64,000 nucleotides of DNA from Nereocystis luetkeana (taxonomy: Eukaryota > Sar > Phaeophyceae > Laminariales > Laminariaceae). The stretch is from the NCBI GenBank assembly GCA_031213475.1, contig JARUPZ010000011.1, positions 1,302,001 to 1,366,000 of the forward strand, in the 5' to 3' direction. The notes beneath the pieces are model-generated. The model did no database searches and was not told where the DNA came from. It was given only the letters and a program-made list of their open reading frames with translations. A program made the position numbers and the translations under genes. Position 1 is the first letter of the stretch; each line of letters opens with the position of its first letter. Positions 11,157 to 24,117 of this stretch are shown in pieces.

Positions 11157-11516
11157 CCATACATACATACATACATACATACATACATACATACATACAT
11201 ACATACATACATACATACATACATACATACATACATACATACATACATACATACATACATACATACATACATACATACATACATACATACATACATACAT
11301 ACATACATACATACATACATACATACATACATACATACATACATACATACATACATACATACATACATACATACATACATACATACATACATACATACAT
11401 ACATACATACATACATACATACATACATACATACATACATACATACATACATACATACATACATACATACATACATACATACATACATACATACATACAT
11501 ACATACATACATACAT
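11157..11516. repeat. (ACAT)n microsatellite at the centre of the fold-back
   Basis: About 90 almost perfect ACAT units (ATGT on the other strand) between the two arms. Long open frames of repeated His-Thr-Tyr-Ile or Met-Tyr-Val-Cys here are artefacts of the repeat. Confidence 0.97.
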
Positions 11517-12341
11517 GCATGCGTGGTTTATGCGGTGCATTTCGACATGTGCCAACCATAGACATCCACGTATGTTTCCTCTCTTCTCTTTTTCTCGGCT
11601 AGATGGCACTTTACTTGTGTTTTTCATGTGTTCGAGTTTTGGTTGTTTCGGCGTGTCTCTCGCGCGACTCCGCAAGGTACGCTCGGCGTGGCGTGCTGTC
11701 TTTTTTCCGATAGGACGCGAGTGTGTTCATAGCACACAGACTACAGATGGAGTTTATGGAGGCCCGTGGTCAATCAATAATAGAGCAATTCGCATACTGT
11801 TAATACCTGACAATACTCTTTTAGTACATGCCTGGTACTAGACAAACGTCCCGCCCCTACAAGTATTAAAAGCTCTGTTAAGAACAAGGGCACCATAAAA
11901 CACGAGACCAGCTGAGCTTCTCCAAAACAGATCATAAATTCGGACGGGTGGGTTGATATGAAATTCAGAAGAATGAATGGGTGACCTGTGTTGTCTCCGG
12001 CGTCACCTGAGTTTGTGCTGCTTCCGCAGTCTGTTCGGGCGTTTGTGTTGACAGGCAACGTCCGCTGGTTGGCAGTCCCGGCATCTGGTGTGGCCGACTG
12101 TCTAAATTTCAGTACCGAAAAAGTGATCGTTCGAGCCATTTACAGGTACAGAATTGAAGCCAAAAGTAGGTGAGACGGAAGTTGAATAGCTGATAGTAGG
12201 TGTACCTTGGCTTTTTGAGCCATTAGTAGGTACGATGGAGCGCAGGCCCAATATGAGGCGGCGCCAGGATCTTCAGGGCGCAATCTCAAGTATACCTATG
12301 AATGGCCCAAAAGCCGTAGGTATACCTATTTCTGGCAAATG
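11517..12341 (-). repeat. fold-back element, right arm
   Basis: Uninterrupted partner of the left arm; ends in CCTATTTCTGGC. It preserves the empty LINE target (CTCCATCG joined to TACCTACTAATGG in reverse complement). Confidence 0.9.
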
Positions 12342-12611
12342 CCTTTTTAACGTGACGTTCACTCGGAGTAGCTTCCATACTCGACAGCTTTCTCGACAAA
12401 CCGTGGTGACGTGGTAGCAGCAGTGTCTGCGTGGACTATGCCTAGTGCACTGGTACCTATAGGTGAACACCATGGATGGCATTATCGCCGTGCTTGCAAG
12501 GATGTTTCTGCTCAATCAAAAGTTATTCGCATCTCCTCCAACCACTCTCAGGCGAAATTTCATCATATTTAATACAGCATACATATTAATAGTATCATGT
12601 ACGGTATACAC

Positions 12612-12690
12612 GTTGATGTTCTCACATTAACCTAAATCAAGGAGTCCGTGGTCACATCATAAGTCAGTGAAACGGAAACTTGGCACTCGT
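12612..12690 (-). mobile_element. LINE family A, 3' end fragment
   Basis: GATGTTCTCACATTAA then AAGGAGTCCGTGGTCACATC, the LINE-A 3' block, with the TTG tail lost. Confidence 0.55.
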
Positions 12691-12699
12691 ACGTGACAC

Positions 12700-14015
12700 T
12701 TGGCCAGCGTGTCGTTCTAGGAGCTGTCCGTTGTCCGACAAACTCCAACAACCATTCCCTGGACCCTACTGTATCTCCAATCCCTGACCTACGCATGCTA
12801 CCCATCCTACGTATTTTCTGTCCGGAAGAAGTCGGGTTGAAAAAAAAATTGGGACGACAGTGGATAGCTACACTACTACACTACATCCAGTAGCAGTGCA
12901 CCAATAGACCATCCCACGCCAGGTGCTCGTAATAAGTACAAAAATGTGTTAACGAGCACTCGGATGCCGGTAGCGGATAATCCCTGCCCGCGAAGGCATG
13001 CGATACTTCGTGCCTTGAGGCCCCTTGCCAGTAAAAGGTTACCTCAGAAGCTATGTCGTGCAGGACGCGTAGTACTTAACAAGTTTCGTGCACGAAAGTA
13101 ACGTCGTTACTCACACGAAATCCCGAAAACCGGGGTTCGGGACTACTTAGGGTCGGAAGGCAAGCCTGGCACACCAGTTTGAATAATATACCTATTAATA
13201 GTATCCAAGTAAGGCATGCCAAGAGATGAAAACACAAGTATTCAAGGCATCAACGGGCACTTCTGTACGGTCGTCTTTCATCGCGCCTCACCTAAAACAC
13301 TTTGCTTTATGAACAGAACATGGTCTCAGGCGTGCCTTACTGCGCATGCTGAACACGCCAGCGGCGCACCTCAGCGGCGAGTGGTTGAACGCGGGAGACA
13401 AACGATCATTGAGCAACGCCAAAAAAGGGGAAAGGTGTGGCCAATGTCATTAAGCATCACCAAACGGCAAGGACGCAAAATAAAAAAATTCTACCGCCGC
13501 GCGACATACGCGCTTCCTACTAGGCTAAGCCCGCACTGTGTGCAATGGGTTACATCAAGAACGCGCGTCGACATCGAGCTCTAAAGTGCCTCAGCCAGCT
13601 TTTACGGACAAAGCAACTGACGATTTCAGGGAACCAAGTCTGCAAAACAAAAAGGAAAACACTTGACTTCGTGATTGGATTGGTGAGGCAATCGTCATCG
13701 AAACACGATCGCTCCCGCAACATACCCTCTGGAACAATGTCATGTCAACGGTTCTGAAACAGGGGTGAACAGAGCGATGCTGGTAACTACGAATAAGTGT
13801 GGTGTACGTGTACGCTTTGAAAAACTCAAAGCTCTCGGTTTTCAATGCAAGCTGCATACCGAGCCGAATAAGCGGCATACAGGACCACGTCAAAAGCTAC
13901 GCCACCTCCGCCGCTGCGCCTAGCCCGTGGTTTCATGAACCAACCAAAGAGACAGGTTTTGGGTAAACTGCACCCCCTCAAGTATAGTACTATTATAGTC
14001 CCAACACGAAACTAC
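12700..14015. other. gene-poor spacer
   Basis: Contains several medium frames (for example 13,216-13,584, 122 codons, rich in Arg and Lys) without recognisable motifs or matching splice sites. A decayed transposon is possible but I could not support a family. Confidence 0.35.
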
Positions 14016-14019
14016 GGGT

Positions 14020-16440
14020 TGTGTTGCACTCTACCGAGCGAACGTAAAGAAGGCAATCGAACAAATTGACTGCTGCTAATTTGATGCTGACCGGAAAAAC
14101 GCGGAAACACGCCCCAGAGGACAAAAAGCGGGGAAAGAGTTTGGGGACATCTTCCAACCCCTGAACCCATGTCTCTGGGGGCCCACCAGATGTTCGCGGA
14201 AGGCTCCTCGCCGTGCGGCGGGAGGACATGGCACCGCCATGGGGGTGCCATTAAAAACATTCCATGACACGGTACTGCCAGTGCCATGAGCAGGCACGAA
14301 TTGAGGGGTTAGGGGTGAGAAGATATTCTTAGTCTCGTTCCCCGCCTTCGTTCCTTTGAGGTTGGCGGAGAGCCTGGTACCGGTAGTCTGGGGCGGCGGC
14401 AGCGGTAGTAGTGAGGTGGCAGTGGCGACGGCAGCGGGTGCACGGTGGTAGACAACGACGCTTCCAGGACCAGCGCCCTGCCGGATTACCTAATCATTAT
14501 GGGAAGTGCTGCCAGGAAAAAGGTTGCTCAGCCACGGCCAGTCCAGAGGTGAGCCTCTAGTTTATCGGAGAAATACATATCTAGCACTGACTACGGTTTG
14601 GTGACAATGTTTCATTCATATCTCAACGCGGAGGCCGAGTGCCTTGTATTGGATCCATATCGGAGCAGCTTCCACTTGTTTGGCATAAAATGATGTCGGC
14701 TCATCTGACACCTGTCATCAGGTAGTATCTAACAGCTTGTCCCGGAAGGATCGTACAATGTGATCACCTGGATTTCAGGCGCTTGCTACAATATGTGTAC
14801 AGTACTTTAACCTGTAGCGTTTGCCGGCCGAAACATGTCTGACTGGCCGGGCTACTTGAACCAATATCGCTTGAATTAGTGGTGTGCCATACTAGTCTCG
14901 ATATACCTATAATAGTAAGCTTTGGGATTATTCATCGGGTTGTACTTTCATCACAGTAGCTTTTGCTGTAATACGGTTCTGGGGAGTTCCTCAAATGAGA
15001 GGCCTCATTTTCTTTTGGACTACCCCTTCCATAGCACGCGTCTTCAGTACCATGGTGCGCAAGAGCTGAGCGTTCGGTGTGTTGAGTTAGTTCTCTGTCG
15101 ACTTTTCTGTTTACGCGCGTGAACCTCGGATGAAAGTACAGCCGGACAAACTCGCGGAACACCAGGGGAGATGTGCATGTTGTGCCCTGTTCATGGGTTT
15201 TCATTGCAGCCCTCATGTCATTTCATGATATCGACATTGCTTTCATGGCACTGCTACGGGCTCCCATGGCAATGTCATAGAACTGCGATAGCACTGTTAT
15301 GGTAGCCCATGAAGTGTCAAGGGTGTTCACTGCCTTTCACGCACCTGTGTGGGCTTTCATGGCACCGCCCTGGATTTTCATGGCATCGGCTGCTAAAAAT
15401 ATGGCGATGCCGTGAAAGCTTTTGAGGTGTTCCGGCAATCTACTACTTACTGTCGTCCCCAAGACAGTAGTGCCATTACAGTAGTCCCATGACAGTGCCA
15501 CAGCAGTGCCGTTGGTAGTGTCATGAAGGCCCATAGCACTTGTATTGCCGTATCATGGTACTCCGATGGGATCCCCATGGCAGTGCCATGTCCTTTCGCC
15601 GCACGGCGAGAAGCCTTCTGCGAACTTCTGGTGCGCCTCTAAAGGCATGCATTCAGGGGTTAGAAGATGTTCCCCATCTCTATTCTCGCTTTCGTTCCTC
15701 TTGGGGGTTGAGGGGAGACCCGTGTGTCGGAGACATATAATTCTCCGATAAACAAAAGGCTCTCCTCTGGACTGGCCGCGGCTGAGCACGCCGGCTGTCA
15801 TTCGTCCTGATAGCGTCTCCCATAGTGGTCACGCGGCCCGGCGGAGCGCTAGTCCCCGAAGCGTCGTTGCCTGCCACCGTACACCGGCTGCTGCCGCCGC
15901 TGCCATCGCACCACCGCCGCCGCCCCAGACTACCGGTACGAGGCTCTCCTCCGACCGCAGAGGCGGGAAACGAGACTAAGAATATCTTCTCACCCCTAAC
16001 CCCTCAATTCGTGCCTGGCACTGGCACTGGCATTTCCGTGTGTTAACAATATTGATGGCACCCCCATGGTGGTGCCATGTCCTCCCGCCGGACGGCAAGG
16101 AGCCTTCTGCGAACATCTGGTGAACCTCTGAAGGAATGGATTTAGGGGTTGGAAGATGTTCCCAAACTATTTTCCCTCTTTCGTTCCTCTGCGGGGTTGA
16201 CGAGGAGCCTGGTACCGGTTGCCCGGGGTGGCGGTTGTGGTGGCTGTGGGAGCTGCCGCGTGTGTGCGATGGCTGGCAACGACGCTTCGGGATCAGTCCC
16301 CCGCCGGGCCGCCTGACGACATCGGGAGCCGTTGTCAGGAAGACGGCGACGAACATGGCCAGCCGCGATCAGCCCAGAGCATGAGCCTTTTGTTCATAGG
16401 GCCCGCGACGCTGTCCGATAACCAACGGACTGTCGGTTAA
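14020..16440. repeat. cluster of inverted modules (fold-back repeat)
   Basis: A module chain at 14,098-14,585 (containing CATCTTCCAACCCCTGAA, CGGGAGGACATGGCACCGCC, GGGGTTAGGGGTGAGAAGAT, CAGTCCAGAGGTGAGCCTC) is repeated in reverse at 15,737-16,200. A partial set lies at 15,585-15,735, and the second half is repeated forward again at 16,200-16,420. The middle, 15,200-15,560, is a degenerate array of CATGGCA-like words. It looks like a non-autonomous element with nested inversions; no transposase was seen. Confidence 0.75.
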
Positions 16441-18957
16441 GATAAGGTTGGCAACAGATTGACTTAGCTCTGGGCACTCGCGAGGCTGTGGTTTCGAAAC
16501 GTGCTAAAATATAGGACTAAAGACACGAAGCTCTAAAGTGCACGAGACATGTCGTCGCCATCTTATGCGGGTGTCGCTTAGGGCTCACCACCCGTCAGCG
16601 GGAGGAATCTGTACTAAACGAGCAGAGCATAGGTGTCGCCTGATTCGCGCTGTGTTGCAGAAGCAAGAGCGTCGCGCGTTTCACTGAGGTGGCGGGGGTT
16701 CACCGAAATCGATTGGTCGGGTAAACCAACGTGGAACCTGCGAAGAGTACTGTTGCACGTGGTCTGTTGTTTGGTCCGGGAGGTCGATAGTACGACGATA
16801 TCTGACAGCATACACGATGTGCACCATACTTTGCTGAGCAAACCCCTTGCGCACTCGCGGCGTGCACCGTGATGAGTGACGAGGGCACGCACGAAATGCA
16901 GACTTTCAGCCGTTCAGAAGCCCGGCCGGGACAACAATCGTCGGGTCAAGGAGAAACAACGGAGGACCCTTAAAGGTAGCATTATCAAGACGCCGAATAC
17001 ACCCACAGTAAACCACCATGTGCGAAAAATGTTCCTATAACAGTGCAGAATGCCCTATGGAACCTAGTGATGAGCACTTTCGCCAACAGATGGTTCACAC
17101 ATGCCAAGACGCCTTCGGGTAGACGGGCACTCACTCCATCGTTGTAGTACAGCGTACGGCTGTCGGCAACTCTGGCCGGCCATATTTTGTTCTACGCCAA
17201 TTATGAAGCGGACAAAATCGTCTGGGTGCCAGCACGCGGAGAGACTCCAAGAAGCGCAGCGTCGATTTTCTTCGTTTGTCTGACAAAATGTGGTGAGATT
17301 GTACCATTTCAGAGGAAGACATTGCTGCAGTTTACAGGAGATCGCCTGGAAAAAATAGGCAATCCACAACATTATACGTGGTAGCTCTTTCGCGAACAGC
17401 TTGCTGGGGCGGTCTCTAACGCCTTGGCGAAAACTTTACTTCACTGGAATTAGTTACGCGAGGGTATCGGACAAAACTGACCACTCGCCCTTGACCCACA
17501 TCCCGGTTAGGAGCTGTATTGCCTTCATAGGGGGGGCTGTTGCGGCTGACAGCGGTACGGTACTGTTTTCCATTTTGAGCTTCGCTCGTGTCTAGTTTAA
17601 TTGCGTGTACTGCACTGTGCCTACCGTTTCGACGTCAGCTGTCGACACGCACTATACCGCACCACGGGCTGCTCTGGGTCAGGGTTAGGGTCGTTGGGAA
17701 GAAGCATCGTTCGGACAATTGACCAATTGGGTACTGCATAGGGTTCGTCAAGCGTGCGAGCCTAGATTCTGCAGATAAGCTACCCCAATGATAGACCACT
17801 ACGGACGGAAATGGCCAGTAGTATGACTTTACGTGTACAAAGCCTTCAAAGTTCGCCTCAATGAACAAGCAAACAAGGCGAAAAATACAAGACACATAAA
17901 ACCTAAATGGCACGCCAAAACGAACACATCAGGAAGCGCAAATCTGGCACCCGGTGGACCCCACAAAGTGCCACCCCGCTCCACGGGGGGGGGTGGGGGG
18001 TACTATGCTTGAGTATGATTCAGATTGCACTCCCACTACGCCCTGCTCCGATTACAGGGCGACGCTTGCCAAGGTATACCTGGGTGGATTCCCTGCGACT
18101 GTGTGAAACAGACGTACTGATAAGATCTTCCTCAACCGTGCGAGCTCCATGTCGTGTGTGGCCTTTCGTGCAGCCGCAGCAGGTCATGCGGGGAGTATGC
18201 GTATGAATCTACGTGCGTGTGTATCAAATCTGCGTAAAATCTACGCTCTTGAAGAGCCAGCGTGTGACTCTCGAGAAGACGGGCACCTGTGCGTGCGTAC
18301 CCAGGCATACACTCGGCAGTGTTCGAAATATAGAAAAAAAAAAAAAAAAGCCACGAGAAATGGAGAAAAAAAACTGTTGCAGAATTCCAGCAAAGAGGGT
18401 AGCGAGGTATGCCGCTCAACTCCATCGATACACTCCGGAGACACGGCTGAAAACACACAAACATCCTGAAGACCGGTATATCCGGTGCCCGTATCGCCGC
18501 CCATTGCCGGCGAACTCCGAAGAATGGGCCCGCGCTCAGTGCATGAGCCTGCGCGGTCGAAGGGGTGCAGCTGCCCTTCGAACAAAAACGTATGTGTATG
18601 CATGAATTTATGCCATACGCTTTGGAAAGCAAGATAAACAAGGCAGTAAACATGGAAGAACACGTGAATTTCACAAAAGTATCTGGATATAACATATGCA
18701 GGGCATGGGGAAGGGAGTGACTCGTGTAGGACATGAACAGCAGCGTGACGGATCGAATAGGTACAGCACCATAGAGGCGCAGGGCGTTACAGCTTCTTGG
18801 GCTGCCTCGCCAACTGGACATGTTCACGGCGCCGACGGAGCCTAGGTAGCGCCCCAATTGCCAAATGGAGGCGTGGTTGCAGTCGCGCAGCGCTGGCCTC
18901 CCTGTGCCAGACCTGTACCAGAATATACGATGTGTATCACAATGGTTGTACACTCAC
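16440..18957. other. spacer downstream of VKOR exon 3
   Basis: The missing VKOR exon(s) should lie on the minus strand here or further left, but no stretch encoding a CxxC-containing membrane helix was found. No other gene or repeat recognised. Confidence 0.35.
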
Positions 18958-21900
18958 CAGCAACAAGGAGCGAGTTGATTTGTCGACGGATTCGTCGTCC
19001 AGCTTGAGCGGGACGAGAGCCAAGGCAGCCACCGCAAAGTACCCCAACATACCAAAGGCTGACAACGGGACGCCCTGTCGGTAAGGCAGACAACCAAATG
19101 CGTCAAGAAAAAACATCGTCACTACATATAAAAACAATGACACAAAACAGAATGAAACAGGAGGAACCAAAATGGTGCGGAAAACAGACTTCATTGGATT
19201 GATCGATTGTCCTCGCATACCCCAATACGACGAGTTCCTATATACACAGCTCCGCGAATCTCTGCGCAGTTTGGCGTGTGTCAACTCACCTTCCGCGGTT
19301 TCGACCACACTATCATAGGCAACACGGGTGTCGTGTCGAGCGGATAAGGAGGCATATATTGCGATCAATTAGACTACAGGGGGAGGGAGAAAAAAACGGG
19401 TACCCGAGCAATTGATGCTCCCGGCATCAAAACCCGTAAAGTTAAGACGAAACACGAGCGTGCGAGCGCACGGACGAATAGGTCCTGGCGGAAACCCACA
19501 ACATTCGCAAAATAGCTGAAGGTCAGCCCTACGATGTATGGCATTGCAACAGCACACCCCGCGAACAGCCTTGACCTCAAAGGGGGCTGCGGCACGGTGA
19601 AAACAATGGCACAAGATCCAGGTGACGCACCACGTGCCGCTATCGAGCTCCGTCAATCGAGAGCACCGACCACGTGCCGAGTACAATATGCGCCCTCGTG
19701 AACGATAATACAGTGTTGTGAACAATCGGCGACGAACCATAAGGGCCGAGGCAAATATCCAGATAGCAAGGGCAACGAGCAACGACACGAAAACATTTGA
19801 ACAGAGCAGGCGCACGCTGCCTCCGATGCGATATCCTCAAGGACATCTTCTTGAAGTGCGATGTCGCGCTTCAAGCACCTTGGCGTACAGCACACCACGG
19901 CATGAGGGGACAGGAGCTTACGAAGAGCCTCGAGTGCACCTTACTCGCAACTCATGCCTATAATCAGGTGTTGCCCATAAACGAAAATGGGACGATGTTT
20001 CGATAGTGGCGTTGGTGACAGCGATGCACCGCCCTGATAAACCCCCACCAGCAGTCTTGCTGCATTTTGGGCACCACGCGTGATGCAAGTGGCCCCCAAG
20101 TGTACCGCAGTGCTTACGCATACACCGATGGTTGCACAGTCGCCCCCACCACAAAAGCATGCACCTGGTGACACGCGTTGACAGCTCGTGCACATGGAGA
20201 CATGCTTTCACACCTCGCACATAAAATGGCATGCATCAACACTCATGTACAGCGCGAAGGGCCCCTGAAGCCTCACAACATATGCCTGATACTTTGTGAG
20301 GCCGGCGGTCAGCAACTCAACAAAGGTACTCACACGGATCATGCATCGACCTTGCCCTTGCTCGGTAAGAGTACCCCTATTGCCCGCAAAGCCGGCATGC
20401 TCCCATACAGAATCAGTGTGATTGCAGGTAGCTTCGCGGCGCTCGCTCTCGCCCAGCTATCAAGACAGGATCTCGCCATCGCGAAGCACGTTGACGGCAA
20501 CTTGCGCCTGGTGTGTTTCCTTTGGCGCTCTTCGAATGACGGCAGACATTTGCTGGCGGCTTTAGCATGCGCCAACGCTCATGGAATAGAACAGACAACG
20601 CTCATGGAATAGACAAAATGCAATTCAGAAGCAAAGGTTTCCCTCACCAGAACTTCCGAGTACGGCCCGCTCAGAACGTCGGCACACCCCCCGCTAGCTC
20701 CGCAAAGGAGGTCAAGTCCCCCCGGTTTGAGCTTCTGGTAGGTCAGGAACGCCGATTCTAGCGCTCCAACGCTGGCCATCGCTCCGATGGCCTTACGATT
20801 GATCGTGGGCCACGCGGAATACTCCGGGACTGCCGAGGGAAAGACGCAGTTTGAAAGGCAAGGCGTATGCAGACAATCGAGGGTTAAGGTGAGCAGAACA
20901 GTGTGCTGTTAACAGGTATACCCTGCAGCCGTAAGGTCTACTTCATTGCCTTGATTATTGGGTGAGGTTCCGAGTCCCCAAGCCTGTGTGTGCGTACGCC
21001 GCCGTACTGTCTGTAGGGGGGCTCTGGACAGCCGCTGTGCAACCATCACGTGCGCTATTGTGTGCACCCTGACACCGCTATGGACGGAAATGTAAAGACA
21101 GTTTTCGTCTTCCTATTTACACCACAACGGTCCTTGCATTGCAGTCCGGAGTGGTACTTCGTACTACGATACTGCTTTGTACCAGGTATATCATGTAGCA
21201 CAAAGTGGTGAAGTGCGTTGTGTTTCTCTGCGGGGCGTACAATACGACCTTCGTTTGAGTGGGAGGGCGAAGGCGTCAACCCTGACAAGTACGCGACGTC
21301 GGACACTACCTAATGTCGGACAACCATAGAACTGGTCGGTATTGACGTGCTAACTCGGACGTAAATAGAGTGCTATTGTGGAACCCACCCGGGGCCAATG
21401 AAACGCAACAGAAACATCATGCACGCTCTGCATTGCAACAGAGTAGTTGTACATAGAGCTCGAAGGGTAAGCATACACAACGCGTGCATTCGATGTGGTT
21501 GTGAAGAGCACGACATGGAGGTCAGCCCTTTCCGCAAGGAGCCAAGAGCCGAAACTATAAAATCAGAGCAAGTCGGATGTTAGCCAGATTTTCGAGTTGC
21601 ATCTGTTCGAGGGATGTTCCGCTTTTTGACTCCCCGCCACCGTCATAACCGTGTGAAACTATTGGGTTTGCGGGGGCCTCGCGGGGTTAAAACAAATAGA
21701 AAGTAACTACACACTCACACGTACGTCAATGCTACTACCGCCGTAGTACGCATTTATGGATGATCTGCATCGCGGATTTTGGAGCATTTTCCCCACCGTT
21801 AGAAGAGCAAATGCGAGTTCTTCCGCCGCCCTCCAAGCCACCATTCGCGCCCACGGAAAATCAGCAAATACCTGGTAGTATACCTGGTATCTCACAAAGA

Positions 21901-24086
21901 CCGGTCCTGCCGCTCATCGCCTTCTTTTGCGATCGGTGGGCTGTCAAGCCGGAATCTTAATAATATCACCAAGTATGCAGAAACCTATACGCACCATGGA
22001 GGGTTCCGACCCGAAAAATCGTGAACAAAAAAGCCGCCCACGACACGCCATGTCTCAACCACAATATGGATGTTGATCACGTCCTCTTATCGAATACCTG
22101 GTAGTAAATAGGCTGTCGCAACAGCGAATGGCGTGTAACCGACGCGCCGACAAATACTCCAACAATGCAATAAGGATACTACAATACAACAGAGCGCTGC
22201 CAACGAACAAGAGAGGTCGCCACCAGGGAACACAGGGATGTAATAGGTAAAACAGCGGTAGGCCACAGAAAAAAATAGGGGTGTGTCAGGCTTATAGTAT
22301 TTGGCCTCTCTCAAACCAGTAGCTATTAGGTATCCTGTGTGAGAGAGTTCTGGTTTTACACCGAGTGTTCGATACAAGACAAGGCCTCTCTTATATCGAA
22401 TACATAGATAATAATGCCGCCGCTTCGAGGGCACTGCAAGTAATGCCCTTGCCGTTGTGGCTGCCCGATAGTATGAGATATAAAGTGTACCACGTATTCA
22501 TTTGATGACCCCTGTTGCACTACAGTGACTCAAGCCGCAGACTCGAGCCGCAGTGCCGCGACCCCTGCACTCACCCATAAAACAAAAGCACACTCAATAA
22601 ACAGCTGAAAAAACGCGCATCCCTCTCGCCCAGCAAAAGAGCACTGCTATGTACTATTAATGCTACTGTGCATGACTACTTGCATTTGATACTACAGCAG
22701 AACAGCACAGCAGTACGAGGATATACTCCAACATTATGTTTCGTCTTCAAGTTTCATGGTCCCACACCTGTTCACACCCTCGCCCGCTCTGGTGTCGAGC
22801 CACCGAGCTCGAGTTCGAAGGGGTACCAATGAGTTCGTTCGAAATGAGAGAGAATCCCGGGGGGGTCGATCAGAATCACTCGGATATGAACCACGATTTG
22901 TGCCAAGCCATTTTGACCTCACTTAAACCAGTACTTGCCCCAATTCGGTACCGTACCAGGAGGCTCTAAACTGCGATTTGTGTTGTACTCAGTATCATTA
23001 AGGATGACTATTATGGGGGACCATATTAACTAGGACCTACGGTACACGCAAAAAGCTGTATATTTCGCTATTTTTACCAAGAACATTTGGTCCTATTTAA
23101 TATGGTCGTCCCGTAATATTAATAGTAAGTATTCGTACCTTACGGCCACTCTCATAGCTGATACTTTCATCTCCCTGTACTTGCTACGTGCGTACAGCAG
23201 TAACAGTCAGGAAGAAGCTCGAGTTCCAGGGTAAACCGCGAAGCACTGCTGAAAAACTGCTCGTAGAGACCGCGGGTCGACCCCTTGACTGACCACCCGC
23301 TGCACTAAAAGTAGTATCTGGACGCCAAAAAGGGCTAAAAGAGGCCTTGACGGCCCAATATGCCCAGTCTCTTACTCGTCATGATTTCCTATGAATTAAT
23401 TCATACCAGTAGCATATTAGCTTTGTTTGAGGGTGGATTAGAACGGACTACGAACCGGCACGTCGGCAAATGCGGTATACATGGCGGTATCATGTGACAT
23501 GTTGATGGATGGATCGCGTAATATAATGCCCGTATGTGCGTATCATATAGGCTTACAAGAGTACCCATATACCTGGTAGGCTTACAAGAGTACCAAGTAT
23601 CGTATTCGTACGTACTTTTATGTCCTGTCTACACACCAACAGACTGCATGCAGGCAACAGACAGACGGCAGTGGCCACGCCAATAGCTTCAGTAAACAAA
23701 CAATACCTGGTACTTACGTACTCGTACGCCAGGAACTATTGCTACCGGCGAATGTTATCCACCAGTACTGGAACTGCAGCTATTTAATACCAGGTACCTG
23801 GTAGTATTAAATACTTTAAGTACACACTACTGCATGCACTCGTACGTACGTGTATACGTACCTGCCAAGTACCAGGTATCAGGTACCATCAGTACACACA
23901 GCAGCAGCAGTATCGGAACCTGTGGGAGGCAAACCGTCTAAAAAACACGGCGTGGGAGAACAGCAAGCAAAACCGAGGGTACCAACCTGAAACGTGAATC
24001 GAATTAATGGAATGTTAATGTTTGCCGCCTGCGCCGGTTGCACTGCTGCTGCTATCATAGACCAGGCTGCTGCGGCGGCGGCAGCA

Positions 24087-24117
<31 letters not shown>

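Noticed and set aside
11157-11516. CRISPR-like array
   Set aside because: A plain microsatellite without spacers, in a eukaryotic nuclear sequence.
11000-11841. Six long open frames of 120-250 codons over the ACAT array
   Set aside because: They are translations of the tetranucleotide repeat plus mirror-image palindrome arms, with no protein family.
18132-18953. 273-codon minus-strand frame next to VKOR exon 3
   Set aside because: Contains a poly-Phe run from an A homopolymer, no VKOR helix or CxxC, and would need to read through a strong donor.
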